A DNA stretch of 64,000 nucleotides from Aneurinibacillus sp. REN35 (GTDB lineage: Bacteria > Bacillota > Bacilli > Aneurinibacillales > Aneurinibacillaceae), in assembly GCF_041379945.2 (NCBI RefSeq), contig NZ_JBFTXJ020000003.1, forward strand, positions 248,001-312,000, given 5' to 3'. The notes beneath the pieces are model-generated. The model did no database searches. It worked only from the letters and a program-made list of their open reading frames with translations, and was not told the DNA's origin. Below are positions 1 to 8,406 of the stretch, in pieces. The translations under genes were made by a program, and so were the position numbers. Numbering within the stretch: the stretch's first letter is position 1; the number at the start of each line of letters is the position of its first letter.

Positions 1-683
1 GTGGTGGGCAGCAGCAGCGTGTGGCTATAGCCAGAGCGATTGTATTCAATCCGCCGCTTTTGCTGCTTGATGAACCTCTTGGAGCGCTCGATAAAAATTT
101 GCGGGAGCGCATGCAGCTTGAGATTAAGCATATTCAAGAGAAAATCGGTATTACGACAATTAGTGTGACACATGATCAAGAAGAGGCCCTTACAATGTCG
201 GATCGGATTTGTGTTATGAATCATGGCCGTGTTGAACAGGTTTCATCACCTAAAGATCTGTACTGCTTGCCGTGTAACCGTTTTGTTGCCGAGTTTATCG
301 GTGAAATCAACCTGTTAGGAGGTGAGGTGGCAGAGAAGAATAAGGACAAATCTATCATACGTTTGTTTGATGATATGTCGGTCGCATTGCATTCGCATGG
401 GACAAGCGTAGAGCAGGAGAAGGTATTCATTGCACTTCGACCAGAAAATATACATCTAACACAGGCAGCGAACGAATTTGAAAATACGCTTTCGGTAGAG
501 GTAGAGGAAAAAATTTACCTGGGTGAGTCCATTAAGCTAAAAGCGAGAACGGCATTCAATCAGGAGATGACGGTGCGAGTGCCAGCGGCAAGAGAGGCGG
601 AACTTGTAATCGGGCAGGAAGTCTTAGTGGGATGGAGCAGTGCAGATACGATCACAATTCCGTATGAAGCAGATGCTAGCTAA
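1..683 (+). CDS. ABC transporter ATP-binding protein, polyamine/GABA type (5' truncated)
   Basis: This is the C-terminal part of the ATPase that powers the importer encoded by the next three genes. The window opens inside the ABC signature (GGQQQRVA read from base 3). It is followed by Walker B ([12 protein letters not shown]), the H-loop ([14 protein letters not shown]) and a C-terminal extension of about 120 residues that looks like a TOBE domain, as in PotA-type ATPases. Walker A lies outside the window, so the true start is not visible. The gene stops 26 bases before the solute-binding protein and is surely in the same operon. Because it sits next to GABA-shunt genes, GABA, 5-aminovalerate or a polyamine is the likely substrate; that is inference. 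Confidence 0.9.
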   Translation, partial: GGQQQRVAIARAIVFNPPLLLLDEPLGALDKNLRERMQLEIKHIQEKIGITTISVTHDQEEALTMSDRICVMNHGRVEQVSSPKDLYCLPCNRFVAEFIGEINLLGGEVAEKNKDKSIIRLFDDMSVALHSHGTSVEQEKVFIALRPENIHLTQAANEFENTLSVEVEEKIYLGESIKLKARTAFNQEMTVRVPAAREAELVIGQEVLVGWSSADTITIPYEADAS

Positions 684-709
684 AATTCATAGAAAAAGGG
701 GAAAAAAAG

Positions 710-1792
710 ATGAAGAAAAAGAGAAAAAGAATACTTGCAGGCTTACTTACGTTAGCACTTGGTGTAACATTGACAGCCTGCGGGGGTGGAGCAAGTTCGG
801 ATAAAGCGGCTTCTGCGCCGGATGGAAAAGGCACACAAGAATTGGTTGTTGTAGACTGGGGTGGAGCATCCTCGGAGGCAGCAAAGAAAACCGTATATGA
901 GCCATTTGAGAAAGCCAATAATGTCAAAATCACTGTCGTATCTCCAACCGATGTAGGGAAGCTTAAAGCGATGGTGCAGAGCGGTAATGTAGAATGGGAT
1001 GTTGTTAATAGCGATACGGACGTTGCTCTTCGCCTTGAAAAAGAAGGACTACTTGAGAAGCTTGATTACAACGTCATCAAAAAAGATGACGTGTATCCTG
1101 AGCTTGTCACCGATTATTCAATAGGACTGCAGCTGTACTTTACTAATATCGCGTACAATACAGAAGCATTTAAGCCGGGCAGCCAGCCGAAGAACTGGGC
1201 AGAATTCTGGGATACAAGCAAGTTTCCAGGCCCGCGCTCTCTATACAAAAATCCTGTAGGTACGCTGGAAGCAGCTCTGTTAGCTGATGGGGTATCACCG
1301 GATAAGCTGTATCCGCTTGATGTAGACCGTGCATTTAAGAGTCTTGAAAAAATTAGGAAAGACGTAAAAGTGTGGTGGGATGCAGGGGCGCAGCCACCGC
1401 AATTGCTCGGGACAAAAGAAGTTGTACTGGCTTCAGCTTGGAACGGCCGGGTTTCTGCGGCAGCCGCCCAGGGTTCTCCTGTAGATAATGAATTTAACCA
1501 GTCGCTTGGCATGGCGACCTCTTGGGTTATTCCAAAAGGTACCCCGCATAAGGAATTGGCACAAAAGTTTATTGCCTACGCGGTTTCTCCAGATTCGCAG
1601 GCAGCCTACTCCAATGCGGTTGATTATGCGCCAACCAACAAAAAAGCACTGGAACAATTATCGGATGATGTCAAAAAGCGGATTGGTCAAACACCGGATC
1701 GTGTACAGTCACAAATCTTGATTGACAACCACTGGTGGGTAGATAACTACGACAAAATCAATGAACGCTTCAATAAATTCATGCTTCAATAG
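710..1792 (+). CDS. ABC transporter substrate-binding lipoprotein (PotD-like)
   Basis: Extracellular solute-binding lipoprotein of the polyamine/GABA ABC importer, 360 residues. The N-terminus has a basic stretch (MKKKRKR), a hydrophobic segment and a lipobox (LTAC), so the mature protein should be lipid-anchored at Cys24 outside the membrane. The body shows family-1/PotD-like features such as VVDWGGASSEAAKKTVYEPFEK near the start of the mature chain and a closing WWVDNYDKINERFNKF. A purine-rich ribosome site (AAAAAGGGGA) precedes the ATG. It lies between the ATPase and the two permease genes (order ATPase-binding protein-permease-permease). Ligand specificity cannot be read from sequence; the gab/csiD neighbourhood favours a C4-C5 amino acid or a diamine. 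Confidence 0.9.
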   Translation: MKKKRKRILAGLLTLALGVTLTACGGGASSDKAASAPDGKGTQELVVVDWGGASSEAAKKTVYEPFEKANNVKITVVSPTDVGKLKAMVQSGNVEWDVVNSDTDVALRLEKEGLLEKLDYNVIKKDDVYPELVTDYSIGLQLYFTNIAYNTEAFKPGSQPKNWAEFWDTSKFPGPRSLYKNPVGTLEAALLADGVSPDKLYPLDVDRAFKSLEKIRKDVKVWWDAGAQPPQLLGTKEVVLASAWNGRVSAAAAQGSPVDNEFNQSLGMATSWVIPKGTPHKELAQKFIAYAVSPDSQAAYSNAVDYAPTNKKALEQLSDDVKKRIGQTPDRVQSQILIDNHWWVDNYDKINERFNKFMLQ

Positions 1793-1824
1793 AAGGTAAG
1801 TGCCAGGTGAAAGGGGGCGTAAAG

Positions 1825-2727
1825 ATGATAACAAAAGCAAAGACAGAGGTTCCGGTGCCTACGCTGGCGCCCCCTCTGCATCGTTTTATTGCAATTCCAG
1901 GTCTAAAATGGCTGCTGCTTCTCATTCCGCTTGTATATACAGTATTTCTGCTGTATTACTCGATGGTAAGTGTTTTAAAGCTCAGTGTTTATGATGCAGA
2001 TGGATTTACGTTAGAGTATATCAAACAGGTATTTACGGAGCCGCTATATTTGCGGGTGCTTGGCGTAACGATGAAAACCGCATTTCTTGTCACAATCATA
2101 ACGCTTCTTATCTCATATCCGATTGCGTATCTGTTGGTTGTAATGGAGTCGCCGCGTTGGAAGAAGATTGTGATGTCGCTTGTTATGATTACGTTGTGGA
2201 TTAGTTTGCTTGTGCGTACCTTCATTTGGACGGTTATTCTGCAAGACCAGGGTATTATCAATAAAACGCTACTTGCATTAGGGATTATTGCAGAGCCAAT
2301 TAAGCTTCTTTACAATACAACAGGCGTTGTAATTGGGATGACGCATATCTTAATCCCTTACATGGTATTAAGTCTGTATGCGGTTATGGAAGGGATTGAT
2401 CGCAGGCTTATGCAGGCGGCGCAAGGAATGGGTGCACGCCCGTGGAAAGCGTTTATTCAAATATTTTTCCCGCTTTCTCTGCCGGGAGTATTATCAGGTT
2501 CTCTTATCGTATTTGTATTGGGCCTTGGTTATTTTATTACCCCGACGTTACTAGGTGGGCAGGGAAATATGATGATTTCCAAGTTGATTCAGGAGAATAT
2601 TCAGACTACGCTGAATTGGAGCATGGCTTCGGCCATTTCCCTTGTACTTCTGGTAGCAACCTTGCTGCTGCTCGGATTAGCTGCATGGGTATCCCGGTTT
2701 TCTCCGCTGCTGAAAGGAGAAAAATAA
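1825..2727 (+). CDS. ABC transporter permease, PotB-like
   Basis: First membrane subunit of the importer, about 300 residues with roughly six hydrophobic segments. The EAA-type loop that contacts the ATPase is visible as AAQGMGARPWKAFIQIFFPLSLPG, typical of binding-protein-dependent permeases. I prefer ATG 1825 because AAGGGGG lies seven bases upstream; an in-frame GTG at 1807 sits before that ribosome site and has none of its own. The gene ends one base before the second permease starts, so the two are translationally coupled and probably form a heterodimer. Confidence 0.9.
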   Translation: MITKAKTEVPVPTLAPPLHRFIAIPGLKWLLLLIPLVYTVFLLYYSMVSVLKLSVYDADGFTLEYIKQVFTEPLYLRVLGVTMKTAFLVTIITLLISYPIAYLLVVMESPRWKKIVMSLVMITLWISLLVRTFIWTVILQDQGIINKTLLALGIIAEPIKLLYNTTGVVIGMTHILIPYMVLSLYAVMEGIDRRLMQAAQGMGARPWKAFIQIFFPLSLPGVLSGSLIVFVLGLGYFITPTLLGGQGNMMISKLIQENIQTTLNWSMASAISLVLLVATLLLLGLAAWVSRFSPLLKGEK

Positions 2728-2728
2728 T

Positions 2729-3496
2729 ATGTGGCTGCGTGGGTATGTATGTTTGATTCTTTTTATCATTATTGCACCTATTTTGGTAGTCATTCCCCTT
2801 TCATTTAGTTCACAGATCGTGTTTACGTTTCCGCCACCAGGCTATTCAATGAAATGGTATGACGCATTTTTTAATAACTCTCAATGGATGGATGGGTTGT
2901 GGAACAGTGTGACGACGGCAGTGCTTACTGCAGTTGTTGCGACAACGATCGGGACGATGGCTGCGCTCGCAGTGCAGCGATTGGAGTTTCCCGGAAAGAA
3001 AGTGTTTGCCAATCTGATTGTCGCCCCGATGATTATTCCGGTAATCGTTGTAGGGATAGCGATGTATCATACGTTTTCTGTGTACAAGCTGACAAATACG
3101 ATTCCTGGCTTGGTGCTTGCGCATTCAATTCTGGCACTTCCTATTGTATTTGTAACGATTTCGGCCAGCTTACGAGGAGTGGATCGTAATCTTGAATTGG
3201 CCGCCTTAAGCCTAGGTTCAACACCAATCGGCGTATTCTTTAAAATTACGTTGCCATTGATTCGTTCGGCGGTCGTAGCGAGCGCATTGTTTGCGTTTAT
3301 CACGTCACTGGATGAAGTCGTTGTGTCGATTTTTATCGCAGGGGCAAAAACAAAAACGCTGCCCATTGTGATGTGGGAAAATATGAGGACCCAGGTAGAT
3401 CCAACAATTGCGGCAGCATCCACATTACTGATTGTAGGCACGATTGTTTTGTTCGCTTTCCAAGGATTCTCGCGTTCTGAGCAAAAAACCATGTGA
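2729..3496 (+). CDS. ABC transporter permease, PotC-like
   Basis: Second membrane subunit of the importer, 255 residues with about six transmembrane segments. The conserved cytoplasmic loop reads AALSLGSTPIGVFFKITLPL, the coupling helix region of this permease class. A ribosome site (AAAGGAGA) lies inside the end of the upstream permease gene. It is the last gene of the transporter operon, and a clear stem-loop terminator follows within 20 bases. By family it should pair with the upstream permease and the ATPase in an ATP-driven uptake system. Confidence 0.9.
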   Translation: MWLRGYVCLILFIIIAPILVVIPLSFSSQIVFTFPPPGYSMKWYDAFFNNSQWMDGLWNSVTTAVLTAVVATTIGTMAALAVQRLEFPGKKVFANLIVAPMIIPVIVVGIAMYHTFSVYKLTNTIPGLVLAHSILALPIVFVTISASLRGVDRNLELAALSLGSTPIGVFFKITLPLIRSAVVASALFAFITSLDEVVVSIFIAGAKTKTLPIVMWENMRTQVDPTIAAASTLLIVGTIVLFAFQGFSRSEQKTM

Positions 3497-3514
3497 AGGC
3501 AAATAAATCAAATG

Positions 3515-3546
3515 CAAAACCTCTATCATAGATGGAGGTTTTGTTG
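3515..3546 (+). terminator. Intrinsic terminator after the ABC transporter operon
   Basis: Stem AAAACCTC...GAGGTTTT with a short loop, then TGTTG. It closes the transporter operon and separates it from the sigma-54 regulated unit. Confidence 0.75.
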
Positions 3547-3592
3547 CAGTATAACTAAAGTTATTTCTTATTAGTACGGCTTTGATGCCAAA

Positions 3593-3700
3593 TCGCATTA
3601 TTTCGATGCGAACGAGCATTAAAATTTGAAAATGTTAAATATAGTGGGTGGATTACAAGTATTCAGTATATTACAATGCAATTAGATGCAGAAATGCATT
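3593..3700 (+). promoter_or_regulatory. Candidate upstream activator sites for the sigma-54 activator
   Basis: Two dyads lie 50-160 bases upstream of the -24/-12 promoter. One is TCGCAT-N7-ATGCGA (3593-3611). The other is AATGCA-N14-TGCATT (3675-3700), with ATGCA repeated at 3676, 3686 and 3694. This is the distance at which enhancer-binding proteins usually bind. Assignment to the adjacent activator is inference. Confidence 0.4.
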
Positions 3701-3750
3701 AAAAATTGCTTGTTCTCTCTTGGAATCCCTTATAAATAAAGTATTAAATA

Positions 3751-3769
3751 TTGGCATGGTACTTGCAAG
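3751..3769 (+). promoter_or_regulatory. Sigma-54 (-24/-12) promoter
   Basis: TGGCATG-N4-TTGCA matches the sigma-54 consensus (TGGCACG-N4-TTGCW) at all but one position, and the GG and GC doublets are 12 bases apart as required. Transcription would start near 3777-3779, directly before the activator gene, so the activator and the overlapping aminotransferase gene would both need sigma-54 (SigL). Confidence 0.85.
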
Positions 3770-3785
3770 ATAAAAAGGTGAGGAA

Positions 3786-5534
3786 ATGGAGGGGACAGAG
3801 AAACAGGTGAAGATATTGGAAACGTATAACAAACCCGACATCAATGCGCTGCTTGGCCAAATGCCGTATGGTGTCCTTGTTCTGTCGCCGGATGGATTTG
3901 TGACAGGTTGGCAGGGAGAGATGGAAACATGGTTTTTATTTAAAGAAGATGACATTGTAAAAAAACACCTGTCTGATGTCCTGCCCCTTGTTTTTTCTTC
4001 GTATGAATCGTTTCATCGCATTGGCCAGGAATATTGGGAGACACAAATCAGAATGCCCTCGCTTTCCTTGCGTGGAGAGTGGAAGCGTCAAGAGGAAGAA
4101 GGGATTCATGTTTGTGATTTTCTTGTGCTGCGGCGTGACGATCAATATTTTGAGTTGGAAGATATTTTTGATACGTCATTTGATGAAATTCTAGTTACGG
4201 ATGGAGAAGGACGTATTCTGCGTGCCGGACCAAGAAGCGAGGAGCTGTATGGTCGGAAAATGGAGGATCTTCTCGGTATGAAGACGATGGAGCTTGCTGA
4301 AGAAGGCGGGTTTACACCCAGTCTGGCTCCGGAAATCATTGAGAAGCGGACGAAAGCCTCGGGAATTCAGGTAACAGCTAACGGTAAAAAGTTATATGTT
4401 ATCGGTAATCCTGTATTCAATCCGGATGGAAGCATTCACCGAATTATCTTTAATTCACGGGAATATGAAGAAGTAGAAATGCTGCGTCAGCGCTTGGAAA
4501 CAACAGAGAGTCTACTTGACGCATACCGGATTGAAGTAGAAAAGCTGAAGAGAAATCATGGGCAAGAGCAGACAGACATGGTTGTATTGTCACCGGAAAT
4601 GCAGCAAATCTATCAGTTGGCCGAACGAGTGGCTCATGTGGATTCTACTGTATTAATCATTGGAGAATCAGGAGTGGGCAAAGGCATGATTGCACAGCGT
4701 TTGCATCGGGCCAGCTATCGGCATGATAACAATTTCGTTCATATTAACTGTGGCGCCATTCCTGAGACATTAATTGAATCTGAGCTGTTCGGCTATGAGA
4801 AAGGTGCATTTACGGGAGCTAATACATCCAAAAAAGGTGTGCTTGAAATTGCAGATGGCGGTACTGTATTTCTTGATGAAATAGGAGAAGTTCCGCTTAG
4901 TGTACAGGTTAAGCTGCTGCAATTCCTGCAGGACAATACGTTTCGTCGCTTGGGTGGTAATCAACTGCTAACTGTAAATACCCGTATCATCGCTGCCACA
5001 AACCAGGATTTGCGAAAGCTGATTGCAGAAGGACGTTTCCGTGAAGATTTGTTCTATCGATTGCACGTAATTCCAATTTCAATGCCCCCGCTCCGGCGGC
5101 GCAAAGAAGAAATCCCGGCCCTTATTCAGCATTTTGTAGCCAGGTTTACTAAAAAATACGGGCTTGTGAAAAGTTTTCATGAAGATACGATCGAACTGCT
5201 TCTTGCATATGATTGGCCCGGGAATGTGCGAGAACTTGAGAATATGGTGGAGCGCTTGCTCGTTACAAGCGAAGGAAACGAAGTATTGCCGCATCATTTG
5301 CCCGTTGGCATTGTCAAGGATGAGGAAGGTTACAGCATGACGCCAGCCATTAAAATTAAAGGCCTCTATCCGCTAAAGCAAGCGGTAGAGGAAGTGGAAC
5401 GTCAGCTCCTCACAATGGCATACAAAAAGTATGAAAATACGTACCGCTGTGCCGAGGTGCTGAAAGTTAATCAATCTACGGTGGTTCGCAAATTAAACAA
5501 ATATTTAGGAGCAGGAAAGGAAGAGAGCATATGA
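3786..5534 (+). CDS. Sigma-54-dependent transcriptional activator (GabR-like)
   Basis: Enhancer-binding protein of 582 residues that drives open-complex formation by sigma-54 polymerase. A PAS-like sensory region fills about residues 1-230, followed by a short coiled coil. The AAA+ domain has Walker A (GESGVGKG, near residue 293), the sigma-54 contact loop GAFTGA (near residue 340) and [10 protein letters not shown] Fis-type helix-turn-helix ([19 protein letters not shown]) ends the protein. The stop overlaps the aminotransferase start by four bases. In Bacillus thuringiensis a similar regulator (GabR) controls gabT with SigL; that supports the role here. If the -24/-12 promoter is used, the leader before ATG 3786 is only about 8 bases, so GTG 3807, preceded by GGAGGGG, may be the real start. 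Confidence 0.88.
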   Translation: MEGTEKQVKILETYNKPDINALLGQMPYGVLVLSPDGFVTGWQGEMETWFLFKEDDIVKKHLSDVLPLVFSSYESFHRIGQEYWETQIRMPSLSLRGEWKRQEEEGIHVCDFLVLRRDDQYFELEDIFDTSFDEILVTDGEGRILRAGPRSEELYGRKMEDLLGMKTMELAEEGGFTPSLAPEIIEKRTKASGIQVTANGKKLYVIGNPVFNPDGSIHRIIFNSREYEEVEMLRQRLETTESLLDAYRIEVEKLKRNHGQEQTDMVVLSPEMQQIYQLAERVAHVDSTVLIIGESGVGKGMIAQRLHRASYRHDNNFVHINCGAIPETLIESELFGYEKGAFTGANTSKKGVLEIADGGTVFLDEIGEVPLSVQVKLLQFLQDNTFRRLGGNQLLTVNTRIIAATNQDLRKLIAEGRFREDLFYRLHVIPISMPPLRRRKEEIPALIQHFVARFTKKYGLVKSFHEDTIELLLAYDWPGNVRELENMVERLLVTSEGNEVLPHHLPVGIVKDEEGYSMTPAIKIKGLYPLKQAVEEVERQLLTMAYKKYENTYRCAEVLKVNQSTVVRKLNKYLGAGKEESI

Positions 5535-6859
5535 CTACTAACACAAAAACAATGTCACATCAAAAATCAGAAGAACTTCATGCACGCCGTCACGAAGCGG
5601 TAGCGCAGGGTCCATATAATACAACACCGCTGTACGTCGGATCGGCGCAAGGTGCCATCATTACAGATGTTGACGGTAATGAAATTATTGACTTTGCAGG
5701 CGGAATCGGCATGCAGAATATCGGTCATTGTCATCCGAAAGTAGTACAAGCGATTCAAGAGCAGGCTGCGTCGTCGATTCACAGCTGCTTCCACGTTATG
5801 CCATATGAAAGCTATATTGAGCTGGCTGAAAAGTTAAATGAAAAAACACCAGGCGACTTCAAAAAGAAAACAATGTTTGCCAACAGCGGTGCAGAAGCGG
5901 TTGAGAATGCGGTAAAAATCGCCCGTAAAGCAACTGGACGTCAAGCGATCGTTTCATTTGAGCGTGCATACCATGGCCGTACGCTGATGACCATGTCCCT
6001 AACAAGCAAAGTAAACCCGTATAAGCATGGTTTCGGACCATTTGCCGCGGAAACATACAAATTGCCTTATCCATACTACTATCGTGCAGAGAATATGACG
6101 CCGGAAGAAATGGATGCGCAAATTCTAAATCATTTTGAGCAGTTCTTCTTAGGTGAAGTGTCGCCTGACAATGTGGCGGCAATCATTATGGAACCGGTAC
6201 AAGGCGAAGGTGGTTTCATCGTACCATCTGCAAACTTCGTACAAGGTGTACGCCGCATTTGTGATAAATACGGTATCATTATGATCGCCGATGAGATCCA
6301 AACCGGCTTTGCGCGTACAGGTAAATTGTTTGCAATGGAAAATTACGGTGTGGCAGCCGATATCACAACCTTATCCAAATCCATTGCTGCAGGAATGCCG
6401 CTCAGCGCTATTACAGGCCGTGCAGAATTAATGGATGTACCTGCACCAGGTCAGCTTGGCGGAACCTTCTCAGGAAGTCCGGTTGCATGTGCGGCAGGTC
6501 TTGCTGTTCTTGAAGTCATTGAAGAAGAAAATTTGGTCGAACGTGCACAGGTTATTGGTACACGCATGATGGATACCTTCCGCAGCTGGCAGGATAAATA
6601 TGATGTCATCGGTGATGTACGCGGCCTTGGTGCAATGGTTGCTATGGAAATTGTAGAAGACCGTGTAACGAAAAAACCAGCAAAAGAAGTAACAGCTAAG
6701 GTTGTTACTGAATGCTGGAACAACGGCCTGATTGGCTTAAGTGCAGGGATCTTCGGCAATGTGCTTCGTTTCCTTCCACCGCTTGTCATTACTGATGAGC
6801 AGCTCGCGCAAGGTCTGGATATTCTTGAGCAGGCGATTGCTACAGCAGTGAAGCGCTAA
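5531..6859 (+). CDS. gabT: 4-aminobutyrate (or 5-aminovalerate) aminotransferase
   Basis: PLP-dependent class-III omega-aminotransferase of 442 residues. It moves the amino group of GABA, or of the lysine breakdown product 5-aminovalerate, to 2-oxoglutarate, giving succinic or glutaric semialdehyde. Visible motifs are the PLP phosphate loop NSGAEAVENAVK, the aspartate in IADEIQTGFARTG, and the Schiff-base lysine in TLSKSIAAG (Lys283). Length is normal for GabT. It overlaps the activator gene by ATGA and so is probably expressed from the sigma-54 promoter. The csiD-lhgO pair downstream makes the C5 route plausible. GabT and DavT enzymes commonly take both substrates, so sequence alone does not decide. 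Confidence 0.92.
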   Translation: MTTNTKTMSHQKSEELHARRHEAVAQGPYNTTPLYVGSAQGAIITDVDGNEIIDFAGGIGMQNIGHCHPKVVQAIQEQAASSIHSCFHVMPYESYIELAEKLNEKTPGDFKKKTMFANSGAEAVENAVKIARKATGRQAIVSFERAYHGRTLMTMSLTSKVNPYKHGFGPFAAETYKLPYPYYYRAENMTPEEMDAQILNHFEQFFLGEVSPDNVAAIIMEPVQGEGGFIVPSANFVQGVRRICDKYGIIMIADEIQTGFARTGKLFAMENYGVAADITTLSKSIAAGMPLSAITGRAELMDVPAPGQLGGTFSGSPVACAAGLAVLEVIEEENLVERAQVIGTRMMDTFRSWQDKYDVIGDVRGLGAMVAMEIVEDRVTKKPAKEVTAKVVTECWNNGLIGLSAGIFGNVLRFLPPLVITDEQLAQGLDILEQAIATAVKR

Positions 6860-6883
6860 GATAGAGGAATGTAAGCAGTAGTC

Positions 6884-6926
6884 CTGGCAAAGGGGATACA
6901 ACCCCTTCTGTATTCCCCTTCGCCAG
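6884..6926 (+). other. Stable intercistronic stem-loop
   Basis: CTGGC and GCCAG arms enclose a longer near-complement (AAGGGGATAC against GTATTCCCCTT). No U-tract follows, so it is more likely an mRNA-stability or processing element between gabT and the permease gene than a strong terminator. Confidence 0.5.
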
Positions 6927-6961
6927 CGTGTATCAATTTCAATATAGTAAAGGGGTGCTAT

Positions 6962-8374
6962 ATGAAAAAGGAAGAAGAAAAATTTGATAGGGTTCTCACA
7001 CGCTTTGACGTTCTTGCGCTTGCCTTTGGCGCGATGATTGGCTGGGGCTGGGTGGTATTGGCAGGAGATTGGGTAACAGCCGCCGGAGTCATAGGTTCAG
7101 TGCTCGCTTTTTTAGGCGGGGGAATTATGGTTATATTCGTTGGCCTTGTCTATGCTGAATTAACAGCCGCTATGCCGAGAACGGGTGGAGAACATGTGTA
7201 TATACATCGGGCAATGGGGTACAGGTGGTCGTTTGTTGGTTCATGGGCAATTGCACTTGGCTATATTTCTGTTGTAGCATTTGAAGCGGTAGCGCTGCCT
7301 ACGGTCATTGAGTACTTATTTCCGAACTATAAAGTGGGGTATATGTGGACCGTTGCCGGGTGGGAAGTGTATGCATCTTGGGCTGCCGTCGGGGTCATTG
7401 GCTCGCTTCTTATTACGTATATCAACTATCGCGGTATAAAAATGGCCGCCTTCTTCCAAATGATATGCACCATATTAATTGCCGTCGTTGGTCTTGCGCT
7501 TATTTTTGGAAGCGTGGCCACAGAAGCACCACAGGATACCGTACCGCTTTTTGTCGGTGGTGTGGCAGGGGTGTTTGCGGTATTGGTTATGACGCCGTTC
7601 ATGTTTGTGGGATTTGATGTTGTTCCACAAGCGGCTGAGGAAATCAATTTACCATTTAAGCAGATTGGTAAAGTTCTTGTTCTCTCGGTAGTGATGGCTG
7701 TGTTCTGGTATCTTGCTATCGTATATGCGGTTGGTCATTCACTTAGCTTAGCTGAGATTGAGAAGTCAACCTTATCGACAGCGGATGCGATGGGCGCTAT
7801 CTTTAACAGTTCAATCGCTTCCAAATTACTGATTATTGCAGGAATTGGGGGCATTTTGACAAGTTGGAATGCATTCTTTATCGGCGGAAGCCGCATCCTG
7901 TATGCGATGGCTGAGTCGGGAATGCTGCCGCGTGCTCTCGGGCATCTGCATCCTACGTACAAGACACCGACGAATGCGATTCTATTGATTGGAGTTCTGT
8001 CTGTTATTGCTCCTCTGTTTGGTCGTAAGGCGCTCGTTTGGCTTGTGGATGCAGGCGGACTTAATATTGTTGTGACCTATTTACTTGTATCACTTTCATT
8101 TATTATTTTACGGAAAAAGGAGCCGGGAATGGAACGTCCGTTCCGTGCTGGAAAATCCCCATGGATTGGCTATGTCGGCGTGCTTTTGAGCGGATTTCTG
8201 GCCGTGCTGTATATGCCGGGTATGCCTGCGGCGCTCATCTGGCCTTATGAGTGGGTTCTTATTCTGGCATGGTGGGTGTGTGGAGCCTATTTCCTTATGA
8301 AGATGCCGAAGGAAGAGCCGCATCTAATCGAGACAGGAACAATTACAGATAAGAAAAAAGAAGATGTACAATAA
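6962..8374 (+). CDS. APC-superfamily amino acid permease
   Basis: Integral membrane transporter of 470 residues with about 12 hydrophobic segments. The N-terminal FDVLALAFGAMIGWGWVVLAG carries the glycine-rich first helix of APC permeases. The protein falls between an aminotransferase and a semialdehyde dehydrogenase gene, so uptake of GABA, 5-aminovalerate or a related amino acid is likely. A ribosome site (AAAGGGG) lies eight bases before ATG. The gene is in line with gabT and gabD and is probably in the same transcription unit, after the intervening stem-loop. The substrate is not resolved by sequence. Confidence 0.85.
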   Translation: MKKEEEKFDRVLTRFDVLALAFGAMIGWGWVVLAGDWVTAAGVIGSVLAFLGGGIMVIFVGLVYAELTAAMPRTGGEHVYIHRAMGYRWSFVGSWAIALGYISVVAFEAVALPTVIEYLFPNYKVGYMWTVAGWEVYASWAAVGVIGSLLITYINYRGIKMAAFFQMICTILIAVVGLALIFGSVATEAPQDTVPLFVGGVAGVFAVLVMTPFMFVGFDVVPQAAEEINLPFKQIGKVLVLSVVMAVFWYLAIVYAVGHSLSLAEIEKSTLSTADAMGAIFNSSIASKLLIIAGIGGILTSWNAFFIGGSRILYAMAESGMLPRALGHLHPTYKTPTNAILLIGVLSVIAPLFGRKALVWLVDAGGLNIVVTYLLVSLSFIILRKKEPGMERPFRAGKSPWIGYVGVLLSGFLAVLYMPGMPAALIWPYEWVLILAWWVCGAYFLMKMPKEEPHLIETGTITDKKKEDVQ

Positions 8375-8406
8375 CAACAGTAACCGGTAGGGGAAGGAGA
8401 CACAGC

